Numbered from the stretch's first letter, positions 46,813-58,382 are shown. The stretch is 64,000 bases of DNA from Adiantum capillus-veneris (GCA_014529385.2 CM043942.1:56481340-56545339), one strand, 5' to 3'. Notes: generated by a model from the letters alone, not told the origin. Translations and numbers: made by a program.

Positions 46813-46820
46813 CTTATATA
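46813..46820 (-). promoter_or_regulatory. TATA box of the minus-strand pseudogene
   Basis: TATATAAG on the minus strand, 86 bases upstream of the ATG at 46,727. The sequence between is CT-rich (CTCACATTC, GATCTCTTCGC), as in many plant 5' leaders. Confidence 0.6.
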
Positions 46821-47065
46821 CCCAAAGTCACTTTTTTAAAAGCACTTAAATTAATTTCAAAATAACTTAAAACTTTAATTTTAAACAAAATCACGCGACA
46901 AAGCATTGGAAGACACCAACATTGAAAACATTTGTGCTCCACAACAAATAAATTGCACGTTTCAATAAAAAACTTGAACAAGCTGAGAATAAACAAGTAT
47001 GCTCAGAAACAAGATCCGGAATGAGATTCAAAACACCGTATGTATTAATGTGGACAAAATCCATG
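46821..47065. other. Spacer between two minus-strand genes
   Basis: AT-rich, no gene. It should hold the promoter-distal region of the downstream pseudogene and the 3' end of the upstream gene. Confidence 0.4.
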
Positions 47066-48478
47066 TCAGTTACAATCTTTTACAAAAATACATTGGGAAA
47101 ATGGAATGTTCTCACACAGAAAGCTCTTCTCTTTCCTGGAGCGAACAATCTTTTCATTGATTACAAAGAGATATTGCTTGGGCAAGGTATATTTGAGATA
47201 AAAATACTCGCGAAGGTGACTAAGATGCCAGTCATTGTTCACTGTAATGTGGTGCACCACATCATTGTGGAGATGTATTTGCAAGTCAACTGATTCTCTA
47301 GTAGCAACCTTAGAGTCTAGTGCCTCCCATTCTCCCATTGTCAGCTTCCATCTTCTATAGGGAAATACCATCGACAAGTTTTGCTTCGCGATATGGTATC
47401 TGAACACCACCTTGTCAGCAACTACAGAGCACTTGATTCTATCTCTCTGGTGGTTGACCACCTTAGTTTCCCATCCAGTTGCAAGAAACCCGTTGATCAC
47501 TTCCCCCTTTGCAAGTCCACAATGTTGGTGTCCTGTGAACACTTTGGAGTCGAAATATAAACACAAACACATGAAGAGACATAAACCATGTTACCGGGGC
47601 TTTATGGGAACCATAGGTGCACTTTATTGCTGCTTGCACATCCAACTTGATTCTTCTTTTGGTTGTTGTGATCAAGGCATTGTTTGGCTTAGGCCATTCC
47701 AAACTCTCCAAGGTTGGCGAGTGAACTAGAGATAGATTACCATATCCATTTCACCTAGGTGTGACATAAGTATGATCATAAAAAAAATGTCATGTGAGGC
47801 AAGCTCAGAGGACTAACAACTAGCATAGAGCAATTTACCAATCTCAGTGTGGATGGCTTCAAAAGTTCCAGTGAAGGACTCTATTGGCTCCCACTCCACA
47901 AAATCGGATGGAAAAACATATGTAAACATGAACAAAAGGCAATGGAAATCTTACAATCATCAAAAGCAACACACAAGGCAGAAATACTACATAGATAACC
48001 AAGCAATTTGCAAGAGGAGTAAAAATTACAATTTGCAGGAAACCTTGATGGAACCACTGCTGTCTCTAGCTTCAGTTGTGAAGCAACATACACATGCTAC
48101 ACCTTCGCAAGACTCTTGTCATCTTGTATTTTCTTGAACTCCATGATTCTTCCCTTCCAATGGTGTGCTCGAGAAGCCATGTCTCCTTGAGACCTTGTGT
48201 GCACCTCTTGAGTTGGGCTGCATTGTCACCCACATCATTCGTTTTAACTCCATCATCACCCAATATCCATTGTCGTGTTGTACATTGCTGCATGAAATGG
48301 TATCAATGACACTCCTAGGTCGTCGAGTACCTGATGATGCCATGGGAAATAGTGGCACAACCTGCACACAAACACTTATGATTAGACATTGCACATCCAT
48401 GTTCTCAGCTATATAAAGAGCAAGAATCTTGATGGTACACAAAGGTGAAGGATGCCACTTATGGCTATACTGCTCCAT
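47066..48478 (-). CDS. Unrecognised multi-exon gene or pseudogene; C-terminal part may be ubiquitin-like
   Basis: Likely coding pieces on the minus strand, in order: MEQYSHKWHPSPLCTIKILA (from ATG 48,478, context AAGAAGATGG); MEFKKIQDDKSLAK (about 48,150-48,105); VEWEPIESFTGTFEAIHTEI (about 47,900-47,840, followed by GTAAAT and, ~80 bases later, CACACCTAG); SLEWPKPNNALITTTKRRIK and QAAIKCTYGSHKAP (about 47,710-47,595); and a final 158-codon exon from about 47,541 (FTGHQHCGLAKGEVINGFLA...) ending at 47,066. The last 60 residues (LQIHLHNDVVHHITVNNDWH, LREYFYLKYTLPKQYLFVIN) alternate like a beta-grasp fold. The introns are short and not all join in frame, so the exact model is unresolved and it may be disabled. 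Confidence 0.4.
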
Positions 48479-49129
48479 CTTCTTGTTGACTTAATGTGGT
48501 AGAAATTTTGCAAAGCTTGAGAGGGAAGTAGATCCTCTCTAGAGAGCTTAATGGAAAAGGAGCAAGAAAACTGTTGAGGAAAGAAAGAGGGATGATGTAG
48601 CAGAAGGATATGATGTATACTTCAGCTTTAGCTAGAGGTGTTTAGTGAAGCCCATGGAGTAATGGAGAACTTCAGTTTGAGGAGAATGCAGCCCTCAAGA
48701 ATGCAGTAAGCTTGAGGAGGGAAAGGAGGTTCAAACTTCTGTTGTGGAGTTTTTGGGAGGGAAAACTGAAAGGAAGGAAAGAGAAACAAGGTGAAGTGAA
48801 GAGAAGTGAGAGATGGTACAGTAGAGAGAGAGGGAAGGAATGATCATCACATTTTTGGAGGGGAGCCCTTTTAGGAGAGACGGGGGAGAAAAATTGACAG
48901 CTAGTAGAGAGAGAAAGGATTGGTTTTTACTCAACTATTTAGAGAAAAGTTCATTTTTTTGAATTTATAAGAGATTTTCTCTTTGTATTTTATAAAAGAG
49001 TACAAGTTTGACCACTTACTTTTAGGCCCTGCAATACCCACCATTTCAGTCCACATGGCATCCACCCATTTGCCCCTTCCATAATCTCCTTTTCAATCCC
49101 ATGGAAAATAAAGAGCCCCCCTTAGACCC
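48479..49129. promoter_or_regulatory. Upstream region of the minus-strand gene; no gene
   Basis: Purine-rich on + (CT-rich on the minus strand), with TTTATAAAATAC and CTTATAAATT TATA-like words on the minus strand at about 48,970-48,997. These could drive the minus-strand gene at 48,478, but the distance (~490 bases) is long unless the leader contains an intron. Confidence 0.3.
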
Positions 49130-50960
49130 CATTCCCTTCATAATGAGAGTGGGGTTCTCTTGTCTCTTGAGTCACATGGATGTGGGCTCAATAGGAGAGA
49201 ATTATTGAGGTAAAATAGAGAAGATTTTAGAGAGGTGAGTGATTTTTGTGTGAGGTTGCCTACTCCAAGGTAGAGTAGAGTGGGTGCAATTTACAAGAAA
49301 GGGTTAGCAATTAGTGCTAGCAATCACTAGAAGAAGTTAGTATTATAGTTACAATGGGTAGAATGACTTGAAGGATGAGAAAAGAGGGGTGAATGAGATG
49401 GGTGTACCCTTGATATGGTGAATCCTTGATGAATCTTGGACTCACTCATGCGTAGATTGTCAAAAGTGACGGCCGTTCTTCTTCTTCTTCTTCTTTTCAT
49501 GCTATCACTATAGTTTAAATCACCACAAAGAGAATAAGGGTTTTAGTGATAAAAAAACCCTCATTTTGAAGAGACTAATTATGGTTGGGTTGTTGATTTC
49601 TTATGCATTCTTGAAAGGGTATAGTAAAATTCTATATGGGAGTAATAGAGAGAGATATGGAGATGGTGGATGTAGGTAGAGCTTCAAAAGAGAGCTATGG
49701 GTGTGACAGGGGAGGGTAATGGTGGAGGAAGGTGAGGTAAACCATGGAAGTTTTAAGTTTGAGTGAGTGAGGGAGAGGAATGAGTGTGTGTGTGTGTGTG
49801 TGGAAGTGTGAAGGGAAGTATGAAAAGAAGTGAGAGAAGACTAGGGTGACTTGTGAGAAAACGTGGGCAGACTGGGGTCCACCATTAAATTCATATCTCA
49901 CCTATGGTAGCTCCAAAAACTATGCAAAAAATTGATCTCATTATTCAGGTTGTGGGCTATAGTTTGTTTGTTGGTTGTTGCTTCAAACTCCAAGAAGAGA
50001 TAGGTGCCAAAAATATCACCAAAAAGCATGTTTTTGATGACTACAAAAGTCTTTTACCTCCTTTGTTGAATTTACACAATGCATCCAAGAGTGAGCCCCT
50101 CCTTTGTCATATCATGATACAAAGCATCCAAGTTATCTTTACACATGCATGAAGGAGGATTACTGGTGAATAAAGAAATATATACATGGTCGGACTAATA
50201 TATGGACTATTCATCGATTTTAACTCAATGAGCACATGGTGTTAGAATAATGAGTATATATTGAAAAAAATGGAAGAATTATGGATATGAAAAAATATAT
50301 TGGAGTCATATGATATGGTCCCTCTTTTGTATTATTTTGGGTGAAAGAGGAAAAGTATGCAAGTAAATGAGAACTATATAATAAAAATGACTAAGAGAGT
50401 AGGAGCCGTTTTTTTTTTGTTTTCACAAGGGTGAGGGTGAAAATGTGGGGGTGATTTGTATTTATATATATATATATATATATTTAGTAGATTAGATAAT
50501 GTACACATTGGCAACAAACATATACTTATGGTGCAAGAGGATAAAACAAAGCATACATAGCCTAATAAAACACACACCTAGGTATAAATATTTAAATAAA
50601 AAACCAAAATAAATATAAAAAATCCCTATATTTAGGCCCTATATACAATGACATATTTACACACAAAGAGGTCATAATATAATTTTCGTTTTTATTTAAT
50701 TTATTTTTTTGGCTCAACTAGCCCAGTGATTAGCTAATTGAGGGTTTTTAAGGAGATATGGGGAAAGTCGCGTAGCTCACACACGCCTATGTACAGTGAA
50801 AGGGTGAGGATAACCACAATGTTTAAGTGATTTGATAGGGTGAGATAGCTCACTATGGCAATTTTGGATAGCCAAAAAGCGGTTATCACTGTAAATAGGG
50901 CCTAACAAACAAAAGGGACTAACAATACTGACAAAAAGGGGGCAAATTAACAATATATTC
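49130..50960 (-). repeat. DR1 dispersed repeat, copy E
   Basis: Reverse complement of much of copy D: TTGAGTCACATGGATGTGGG, GAGGTTGCCTACTCCAAGG, GACGGCCGTTCTTCTTC, landmark GGGCAGACTGGGGTCC (49,865-49,881), ATTTAGGCCCTATATACAATG and GCCAAAAAGCGGTTATCACTG. It lacks the first ~700 bases of DR1 (the part with the CGGTCCGGGG block and the microsatellite). It carries a TA array (50,464-50,483) not seen in the others. Open frames within are shadows. Confidence 0.65.
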
Positions 50961-52236
50961 ATCTACCGTGATCAATGTATACATGAGCAACCAGGGGCCA
51001 AGCCAAATTTTGGTCATCATTAATGGTTCTAGATGTGTTTGGTAGCCAGAAGATGTCAGCAGTACCCATCAGTCATGTCCAAGACCGAAATCCAAAAAGA
51101 TAGCTTAGAAACCCAAATACCGGTCCAAATCAAGCCAAGCTTTGTGTTGAGCAAATACTAGCTAAGGGTGAGAAAAAAAGGGGATAAAAGTCCAATCGCT
51201 AGCCAAAGATGTTATTTTTCAAATTTGAAGCCATGATAGCCATCTACATATCTTGTACATCATGTATATGATTTTTGAGGCCAGATAGACAATGATAACT
51301 TATAGATTGTATCTATTATGAATGATGTTGGATAAAGCCTTTTTGAAGCAAGTTTTAACTTGGTGACATAACACCAAAATTGATTTACACACACTCAAAA
51401 GCAATGAAATTAGTAGTGAAATTACTCTATTCTAAACTGCATCATCTATTCGCTAGCTTAGGTTATCGATCCCGGTAACAGCGACAAATGTTGGGGGCCT
51501 TTGTAGCGTCACCTAATGACAATTCAAAACCAACAAATTTTCAATCTTAAGATCGGCAACCCGGATAGGGCATGGAAGCATGAGCATCATTGGATGTATT
51601 GAATGAGAGGAGTCAAGAGAATTCTCTTCCAATGCAATAGAGATTAGCCATGAATCCCTTACTCTAATCACACCATAATCATCAATCAAGCATCACCTAC
51701 ACATATTAAGCCCGCCAAAGTCCAACTTGCCATAGACTTGAGTCTCAAAGCACTCTCTTGACAAGCACACACTAATTGCATTGGCGTTGGCCTCTCCAAT
51801 CACCACATGCCAATCAAGGTACTTTATCAAAAGCTACACACACAAGGGTGAATGGTGCTTGAGTCTCATTAAACCCATCCACACATGAGCAAACAGTATG
51901 GCACATACTCTAATCACAAGATTAAGAACCTACTTAATCAACCTAATTAGAGATGTTAAACATCACAAATCAAGTACTGATAGAAGGATAGGAGTGGTCA
52001 ATAAGCAAGAATTCATCACCACACACTCAAATCTAGAATAATGAGAAGGTGAAACTACTTCATGACATAATGGAATATAAAAGAATTAAGACTAATGAAT
52101 AATGAGAAGGTGAAACTACTTCATGACATAATGGAATATAAAAGAGTTAAGACTAATGAAGAAAATAGAGATTAGATTAAGAAATGATTCTCTAATTACA
52201 AAGGATTAGCACTAGCCTTCTAAGCATGGGTATTAA
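50961..52236. other. No gene; includes a 61-bp tandem duplication
   Basis: AT-rich sequence of no recognised family. 52,040-52,100 is repeated at 52,101-52,161 with about one difference (AATGAGAAGG...GACTAATGAA units), a recent duplication. Confidence 0.5.
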
Positions 52237-53575
52237 CACTAGGTTGGTAACCTAACAGGACATAAAAGTGTCCTTTCAGGGTTTTGAAAAAAACCTCCAA
52301 AACCATAGTAGATCCACTCATTTTGTAAAATCCTTTCATGAGGTTATAGTTCAAGGCCTACTACACATGGAAAAAATAAGAAACTTGTAAAATTTGTCAT
52401 CTTTTGGTCACACCAAGCCTCCAAAGTTGATGGACCAGTACATTTTCATCAAAACAGTCATTTCTTACGTTTTATTACATAAAAATAAGATTAGGGATTT
52501 TTGTAGGACTTGAGATAAATTCCCTAGTTAACTTCAATGGGTTGGTGATCAGAACATATGATTGCTTCTCACTCACTATTTTTTGCTTTGCCAAAAGAAA
52601 TAGGTACAAAAAAGTTGAATTTTTACCATTCTTCAAACCTATCATCAAAGTTTCTATAGCCACGCTCAATGCAAATAATATATGCATGTTTTCTTAGTTC
52701 CCTATTGTCCTTTAGGTTCATAAGGAGCCATGGAGCATGTCAAAATAATAATACATCTCTTACCAAGGGGAATCTTGGGGACAAAGATGAAGTGTTAAAT
52801 ACAGCAAACATGAAAAAACTGGGTTCAACATTATGAGTTGTAGAATCCCATAGAAACTATTCAATATCTAGCCAAATTTAATCCTTATGACTAGATATGG
52901 TTACTACCTACAAAATTCATGTAGTTGTCACAAGAAACTAACAATATTGAAAAGGCTATACTTGATATACTAGAATTTTTTGTTTTCTTCTATAATTGAA
53001 AAAATCAACCATCGTTGTCTACTATGCAAAATAGGGTATTAGGTGCCCCAAAACTCAAGGAATATTAGCTTTATATTACAATATGCGACATAGAAAATCA
53101 AAACTGCATTTGGATATCATGAAAGCCACCAAAAAAATCATAGAAGAGCTAAAATTGGCTAAAACGCAGGATTTGACAATTTTTGTAATTTGGTCATAAC
53201 TTATAACTTTAACATTTATTTCTCCCTAGAAGCATCAGTACATGTTGAGGAGTACTAAAGATAGTTCTCTAGCATTATAGAACTCACAAACATGAATTTT
53301 AGAGTGGTATAGTTGCAAAAAGTTGAAAAAAGCCAAAAACAGGACCCGTTTTTTCACACAGTTTAGATTGTGAAATGTTGTGCAAGGACAAGGTTAAAGA
53401 TGGAATTGATATTCCAAAAAAATGTCGAGTTTTTTTCAGCTCATGAGACATTTTTCTAGACAGATAGCATCTCAAAATCCATTTTGAAACTCTTGACATA
53501 ATTCAAGGAAAATGGTCACTTAACAGGACATAAAAGTGTCCCAGGACATAAAAGTGTCCCATTACCAACCTACTG
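52237..53575. mobile_element. 1.34-kb terminal-inverted-repeat element flanked by TTAA
   Basis: Left end CACTAGGTTGGTAA (52,237-52,250) and right end TTACCAACCTACTG (53,562-53,575) are inverted repeats with one mismatch in 14. TTAA flanks both sides (52,233-52,236 and 53,576-53,579). Just inside lie copies of GGACATAAAAGTGTCC: one on the left (52,258-52,273) and two on the right (53,526-53,541 and 53,544-53,559). The interior is AT-rich with no credible ORF, so the element is nonautonomous. TTAA duplication and a CAC start are known for piggyBac-type elements; a CACTA-type start is an alternative. Class is therefore inference. Confidence 0.65.
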
Positions 53576-53889
53576 TTAAGCTCTAGGCCATCCATAAAGC
53601 AAACACACAAGAGGGAGCTATCAAGAGTGGATACTCAAGAATGAAGCCTCTTTGCAAAAAGGGCTTTCTTATAAAGGCATGCACCACAAGCCTTTCTACT
53701 ATGGGATTAAGTTGAGCCCTCTAGCTAGCATATACAATTTGGAACTCCCAATTGAGCCCAAGACTTTATACAATGTGAATAGAAAATATTGTGCACATCC
53801 ATAGCATATCCCTTGCTTGATGCATAATCGGTGTAGCATGTGTTAGCCGCTGCTAAAATTTCTTCTGGATTTTATGTATTTATTTTTTT

Positions 53890-54000
53890 GATTTGTCAAA
53901 GTTTGGGTGGGGAAATTTACTGAGGTTGCTATATAAGCAATCTCTTCCCTCTGTTGTATACACGTTCATTTATTTATTGAAAAAGTTGATTGGTTTAAGA

Positions 54001-54057
<57 letters not shown>
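53890..54057 (+). promoter_or_regulatory. LTR-like promoter with TATA box and CT array, copy 2
   Basis: TATATAAG at 53,930-53,937 in GAGGTTGCTATATAAGCAATC, then a GTTGATTGGTTTAAGAG block and (CT)26 at 54,003-54,055. The same order occurs at 18,515-18,641. Here it is followed by the antisense Gypsy fragment, so only the promoter part of the LTR family is left or it ends at about 54,060-54,100. Confidence 0.5.
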
Positions 54058-54058
<1 letters not shown>

Positions 54059-54099
54059 TGCTCACTCTCCTTGGTCTCTACGCTTCCACATTGTTGACT

Positions 54100-54686
54100 T
54101 TGACAGATGCGGGTAGTGGTCTCTATGTAGTGCAAGTAGATATTAATATAGCCCTAGTCCTGCACCATCTTTAATTGGAACATGAACATCCTTCCTACGA
54201 TAACATTGTAGTTATTCCTAGTACCATAATCTACTATAGTAAATGTATGTGAATACTCAATTACATAAGAAGTCATTACCACATGTTCTAGGATACCAAT
54301 TGGCTTTCCAATTATATAGCCATTCTCTAGTTGCAATTTCATCCCAGTTATTTTAAGGGCAAGATTTCCCCATTCCTCCCAAATCAATTTAGTAGCAATG
54401 GCAACCCCCGTTCCACTATCCAGGGTTGGTATGGTTTGTACTCTATGGTGCTCTATGGATAGTGTGGTGTTCCCTTCTTCACCTTTGTAGTAATCACCAA
54501 TTTTATTTATAGGAACTGGCTTTGCATCCTTTCTGGGTTGGTTCCACTCCTCCATTTCCCAGTTTAGAGTTTTAGTTGGGTTTTCCATAATGGTTTGAGT
54601 AGTCTCAATCAACTTTTTGCACATCTCCAGCTAATGGTTTTCCCATTCTGCATAAGGATAAGTCAACCATCTATGTTCCATCAGCT
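54100..54686 (-). pseudogene. Ty3/Gypsy copy 3: linker and aspartic protease with DSG motif
   Basis: Minus strand from 54,686: RWLTYPYAEW and LEMCKKLIETTQTIMENPTK match the linker of copy 1 (RWLTYPKPEV; LEMCKHLIETPHALMEPN). PVPINKIGDYYKGEEG follows, then IPTLDSGTGVAIATKLIWEE with the catalytic Asp-Ser-Gly, then KLQLENGYIIGKPIGILEHV, YSHTFTIVDYG and MVQD. The next codon is TAG where the family has Trp (MVQDWGY). It is the only copy in the window that keeps the protease active-site motif. The frame from 54,624 to 54,154 is open, but the stop and the truncation at both ends mean it is a fragment. Confidence 0.75.
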
Positions 54687-54689
54687 ATG

Positions 54690-55875
54690 CATATAGCAAG
54701 GCTATGTGTTGTTAATGAAAATGTTTCATTGTTTGTACCTAGAAGTGACTTATTGTTTCACATTCTATTATGGTTCAAATACTTCAACAAGACTTGCAAG
54801 TAATTGCAGTAAAAAGTATTTAGTTTCTTCTTAGAACTATTTACACTCCTCTTTTGTGTGTGCTATGAGAATCATATTCTCCATAAGTATTGGCAAATAT
54901 GATCATGGATATGCAGGTTCAGATCTCTTTTTGCTAAATGCATGCAAACTAGGTGTTATGGGCCCTAGTGTCTAGAAAAGGCTGATTTGGAGCGGCATGC
55001 ACATTCATGACATAGATCTAACAATCACCAATAGAGGTCATGGCATGGTTTGAGTGCTTGCTGATCTTTCATGCTATAAACCATCCATTAAAGTTGTTTA
55101 ACAACACTTGTATCTTAGCAATTTTGAGTAGGTATCCGACAATTTTTAGCCTTGAAACTATTCCTGATACAATGTGCTCAAAATGGTCTAATAAACTAAT
55201 TTGACTAGAACTTAGGGACCTGTTGTGACACATAATTGAAATAACGAGGGTTAGTTTCAATCCCAGAGACTCATATTATCCACATGTGGAATATGTCTCA
55301 AATAAGGCTCTCTCAAAAAACAACATCCTTCAAGTACATGATGTACTTGTGTGTGGAGGTAATTATAAACACTCTACAATGTGAGCAAGAGGGACACTCA
55401 CTAACCTTGCTCCACACTAGCTAAACCAAACTCCTTGAGTTTCAAGACTATGTTGTATCTTATGTAACACATTTGTCAAAGAAAACCCTACATATAGGTC
55501 CATAGATGCATAATGCAGAAATGTATTTGGGACACTTCAACCCAAAATTCTTTGCTCTTACATGACATTGTCATATCTTTAAAGAGAAGAATGGATGAAA
55601 TCATGCAAGCTTATTCATCCAACTTGAAAAACTTAAGTGATACATATTCAAAAAGGGAATAAAATCAAATCATATGCATACCTGGAGGTTGAACATAACG
55701 CTAACTTACCTGTAGTCATGTGCACTTTGCAAACCGGAAAGATGCAGCTGGAAAGATGCCTAACCACAAAACAAGCCTTAAAAAGGTAATATATTGGTGA
55801 ATTGTTGAACAACACTAAATAAAAGATTAGTGAAAAAAAGCATTATAAATTGGTACCCATGGGTGTTGTCTAATT
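54690..55875 (+). repeat. Dispersed repeat DR2, copy 2, with its left third inverted relative to copy 1
   Basis: 55,079-55,875 matches 19,739-20,450 directly. 54,690-55,078 matches 19,335-19,738 in reverse complement (ATATAGCAAGGCTATG at the left here versus CATAGCCTTGCTATAT at the right of that segment there). The Gypsy copy 3 fragment abuts at 54,686. Confidence 0.7.
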
Positions 55876-55951
55876 TGAATTGTGAAACAAAATTATTCCA
55901 CCTAATTTTTTTGCCGAAGAGATTGGTTTACGCGATGAAGTTCTTGAGTCT

Positions 55952-56670
55952 TTGAGATCTGTTTGTAGGATGAATTTAGTCCCCAAGAGAGCTGGTCCTT
56001 CCAGACCAAATACAACTTCTCTGACTCTTGCAACCAGTGTACTAGTTACACCAACTCATGGTGCCACACCTATTACAAGTGTCTCAATTACAATGATGGG
56101 TCAAGCTACATTAGAGACTGTGCTCTCTAGTTCTTCTTCAAGATGACGTAGGTCTCCTCATTCTTTTGGTGGTGGTTGTTGTGGTATGGTGTTACGGATG
56201 CATCCACACCACTGCTAGAGAGTCTGTCTTTCTCTTCAGTAGAGAGTACACCACTTAGCATACTATGTACACCTTGGGGATCACATGAGTTTGATCCTAG
56301 CAACAAGGAGTACAAAATTAGGGATGGGGCATCGGTTATGGTTAGGGCCAAAAAGGCAATGAGATAGAGGGTTTGAGAGCTTTGTACAATGGTGCATTTT
56401 TGGTACTCTATGATGAATCATTGGGATGCTCAAGATCAAGGGAGTAAGAATTACATCCTTGATGCCATTCACAAAGAGTATAGGCCAACGGATCGGTATG
56501 ATCTGGTCTCTAATGATTGGATCCTAAGTGTGGCTATTGTGATGATGTCACATCATCGATCAGAGGCAAGAGACATGCACAAAAATAATGAGCCAAAACC
56601 AACATGGTTGGATGCAGAGGAGGGGGAAGGGGTCATGCAAGAGATGCACGAGCATCCTGACAGGTTTTAG
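55952..56670 (+). pseudogene. Unrecognised coding remnant
   Basis: Successive + frames: a Thr/Ser-rich piece (55,952-56,146), then in another frame DASTPLLESLSFSSVESTPL...WGSHEFDPSNKEYKIRDG (56,176-56,367). After stops, in the same frame, comes VHFWYSMMNHWDAQDQGSKN...TDRYDLVSNDWILSVAIVMM...EARDMHKNNEPKPTWLDAEE (56,389-56,670). The last piece has the Trp/Lys/Asn-rich, helical look of plant transposon proteins, but I cannot name a family. Confidence 0.25.
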
Positions 56671-56989
56671 CAGTAGAGAGATCCATCTAGAGTACACTTG
56701 GAGTCTGTAGGATCATCTCATCTTAGAAGTGGATGCTACAAGAGTCTTCAGCGTGAGTTTGTGAGTGTCGTACACTATTTAAATAGCCTATGTATGTATA
56801 TATGTTTTTCTAATATTTATCTTATGGTAACATGTTTAGTGTACAGGAACTTGCCACCATGAAGCGTCCTCTAACATGTCAAGAAGAAAAATATGGATTC
56901 AAGCAGGGATTGGAAGCTCTTCCATGCCATCTTTAGGATGAGGGAGAGGCCATCAACTAGGACACATTACCTTGATGCGAGTATGGTTT

Positions 56990-57770
56990 AGGTATATATT
57001 TTCATTGAGTATAGCTCATGCATAGTTAGTTATGGTTATACTTTTGGTTCATGTATACTTAGATGTCAACTATGGTTCTAGTTATATTCATGTATAGTCA
57101 CTTTTGATTTCAGTTATGATTATGAACATTGTTACGGAATTACTGTTTGGTTATGGTTTTGGAAATTTGTTAAGGTTATGGTTTCAAAATCTTGTGACGA
57201 TTATGGTTATGTTTTTGAAATAATATTATGGTTATGGTTATGGTTTTAGAATCCGCTTAAGGTTATTGTTATGGTTTTGGAGTCATGCTATGGTCGTAGT
57301 GGTGGAGTTTCTCTTTGGTTAAGGTTTTGGAATTATGTTATAGTTAGGGTTTTGGAATATGCTTAAGGTTATTGTTAGGGATTTGGAGTCATGTTATGGT
57401 CATGGTTATGGAATCTCTCTTTGGTTATGGTTTTGGAATCATGTTATGATTATGGTTATGGTTATGGTTTCAAAAGCTTGTAATGTCTATGGTTTTGGAA
57501 TCATGCTATGGTTATAGTTATGGTTTTGGAATCATGTTATGGTCATGGTTATGGTTTGAGAACTGATGTTTTGGGAATCTTGTTATAGTTATGGTTTGCA
57601 AATCTTGTTATCGTTATGATTTTGGAATCTTGATATAGTTATGCTTTGTGAATTTTGTGATGATTGTGGTTTTGAAATCTTGTTATGTTTATGGTTTGTG
57701 AATCTTGTCATGGTTATGGTTCTAAAATCTTGTTATGGTAATGGTTACATTGTCAATATGTGCTCACAAG
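56990..57770. repeat. Degenerate minisatellite, GGTTATGGTTTTGGAATC-type units
   Basis: About 780 bases of short units built from TTATGGTTATGG and TTTTGGAATC(A/T)TG, most around 25 bases, with many substitutions and length changes. Short frames here (e.g. 57,641-57,832) are artefacts. Confidence 0.85.
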
Positions 57771-57830
57771 ACTCCTCAATTTTTGCCCAAAATATAGATG
57801 GAGTGCGGTTGCTTCTGTACTCTTCCTTTT

Positions 57831-57895
57831 GAGTAGAGAGGACTAATTTTTGGTGTTGTAGTACATGCAACACCAACTGCTAGTCCTCTCTGCTC
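57831..57895. repeat. Inverted repeat (hairpin) with 28-base arms
   Basis: Arms 57,831-57,858 and 57,868-57,895 pair as GAG-T-AGAGAGGACTA then, after a 6-base mismatched bulge, GGTGTTG, with a 9-base loop (TAGTACATG). Confidence 0.85.
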
Positions 57896-58200
57896 AATTT
57901 TTTTTTCAGGTTATGGTGTCAGCTTAGGCGTTTGTATAGGCATCAGTATGCACTATGAAGTATGCATCAAAATCAACGTTGATATTTTCCACCACATATA
58001 CCGATGCACTACATACCAATGCCTATTCTGATGGTACAATACCAACGCGTATATTCACACTTATACTGACGTTTTGGAATTTTAAATTTTGTTTATTTCC
58101 ATTGGTGTAGGCACTAATTTTTGCACGACATGTTGTAGTGTGCTGATTGTGATGCCATTTTATCCAAGCTTGAAGAAGTTGACACTTTTAAAGAAAAATC

Positions 58201-58382
58201 CATTTTTGGTGATAAAAAGGTTTTGGTTGTAGGACATATGTGTGGTCTATATGGAATATTTCCTTATGAGTACACTTTTTAGGGAAAAAATTCATTTTTG
58301 GTGATAAAAAGGTTTTGGTTGTAGGACATGTGATGTGGTCTATATGGAATATTTTCTTATGACCAAGTCCAGTTAAAGTCAA
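58201..58382. repeat. 92-bp tandem duplication
   Basis: CATTTTTGGTGATAAAAAGG begins at 58,201 and again at 58,293. Both copies continue through GGTTGTAGGACAT and TGGTCTATATGGAATATTT with few differences. Confidence 0.9.

Noticed and set aside
52237-53575. CACTA (En/Spm) classification
   Set aside because: The left end starts CACTA but the right starts CAGTA, and the flanks share TTAA, not a 3-bp duplication. Kept only as an alternative.
56990-57770. Telomere-like or interstitial telomere array
   Set aside because: The units are GGTTATGG/TTTTGGAATC mixtures of about 25 bases, not the plant TTTAGGG heptamer.
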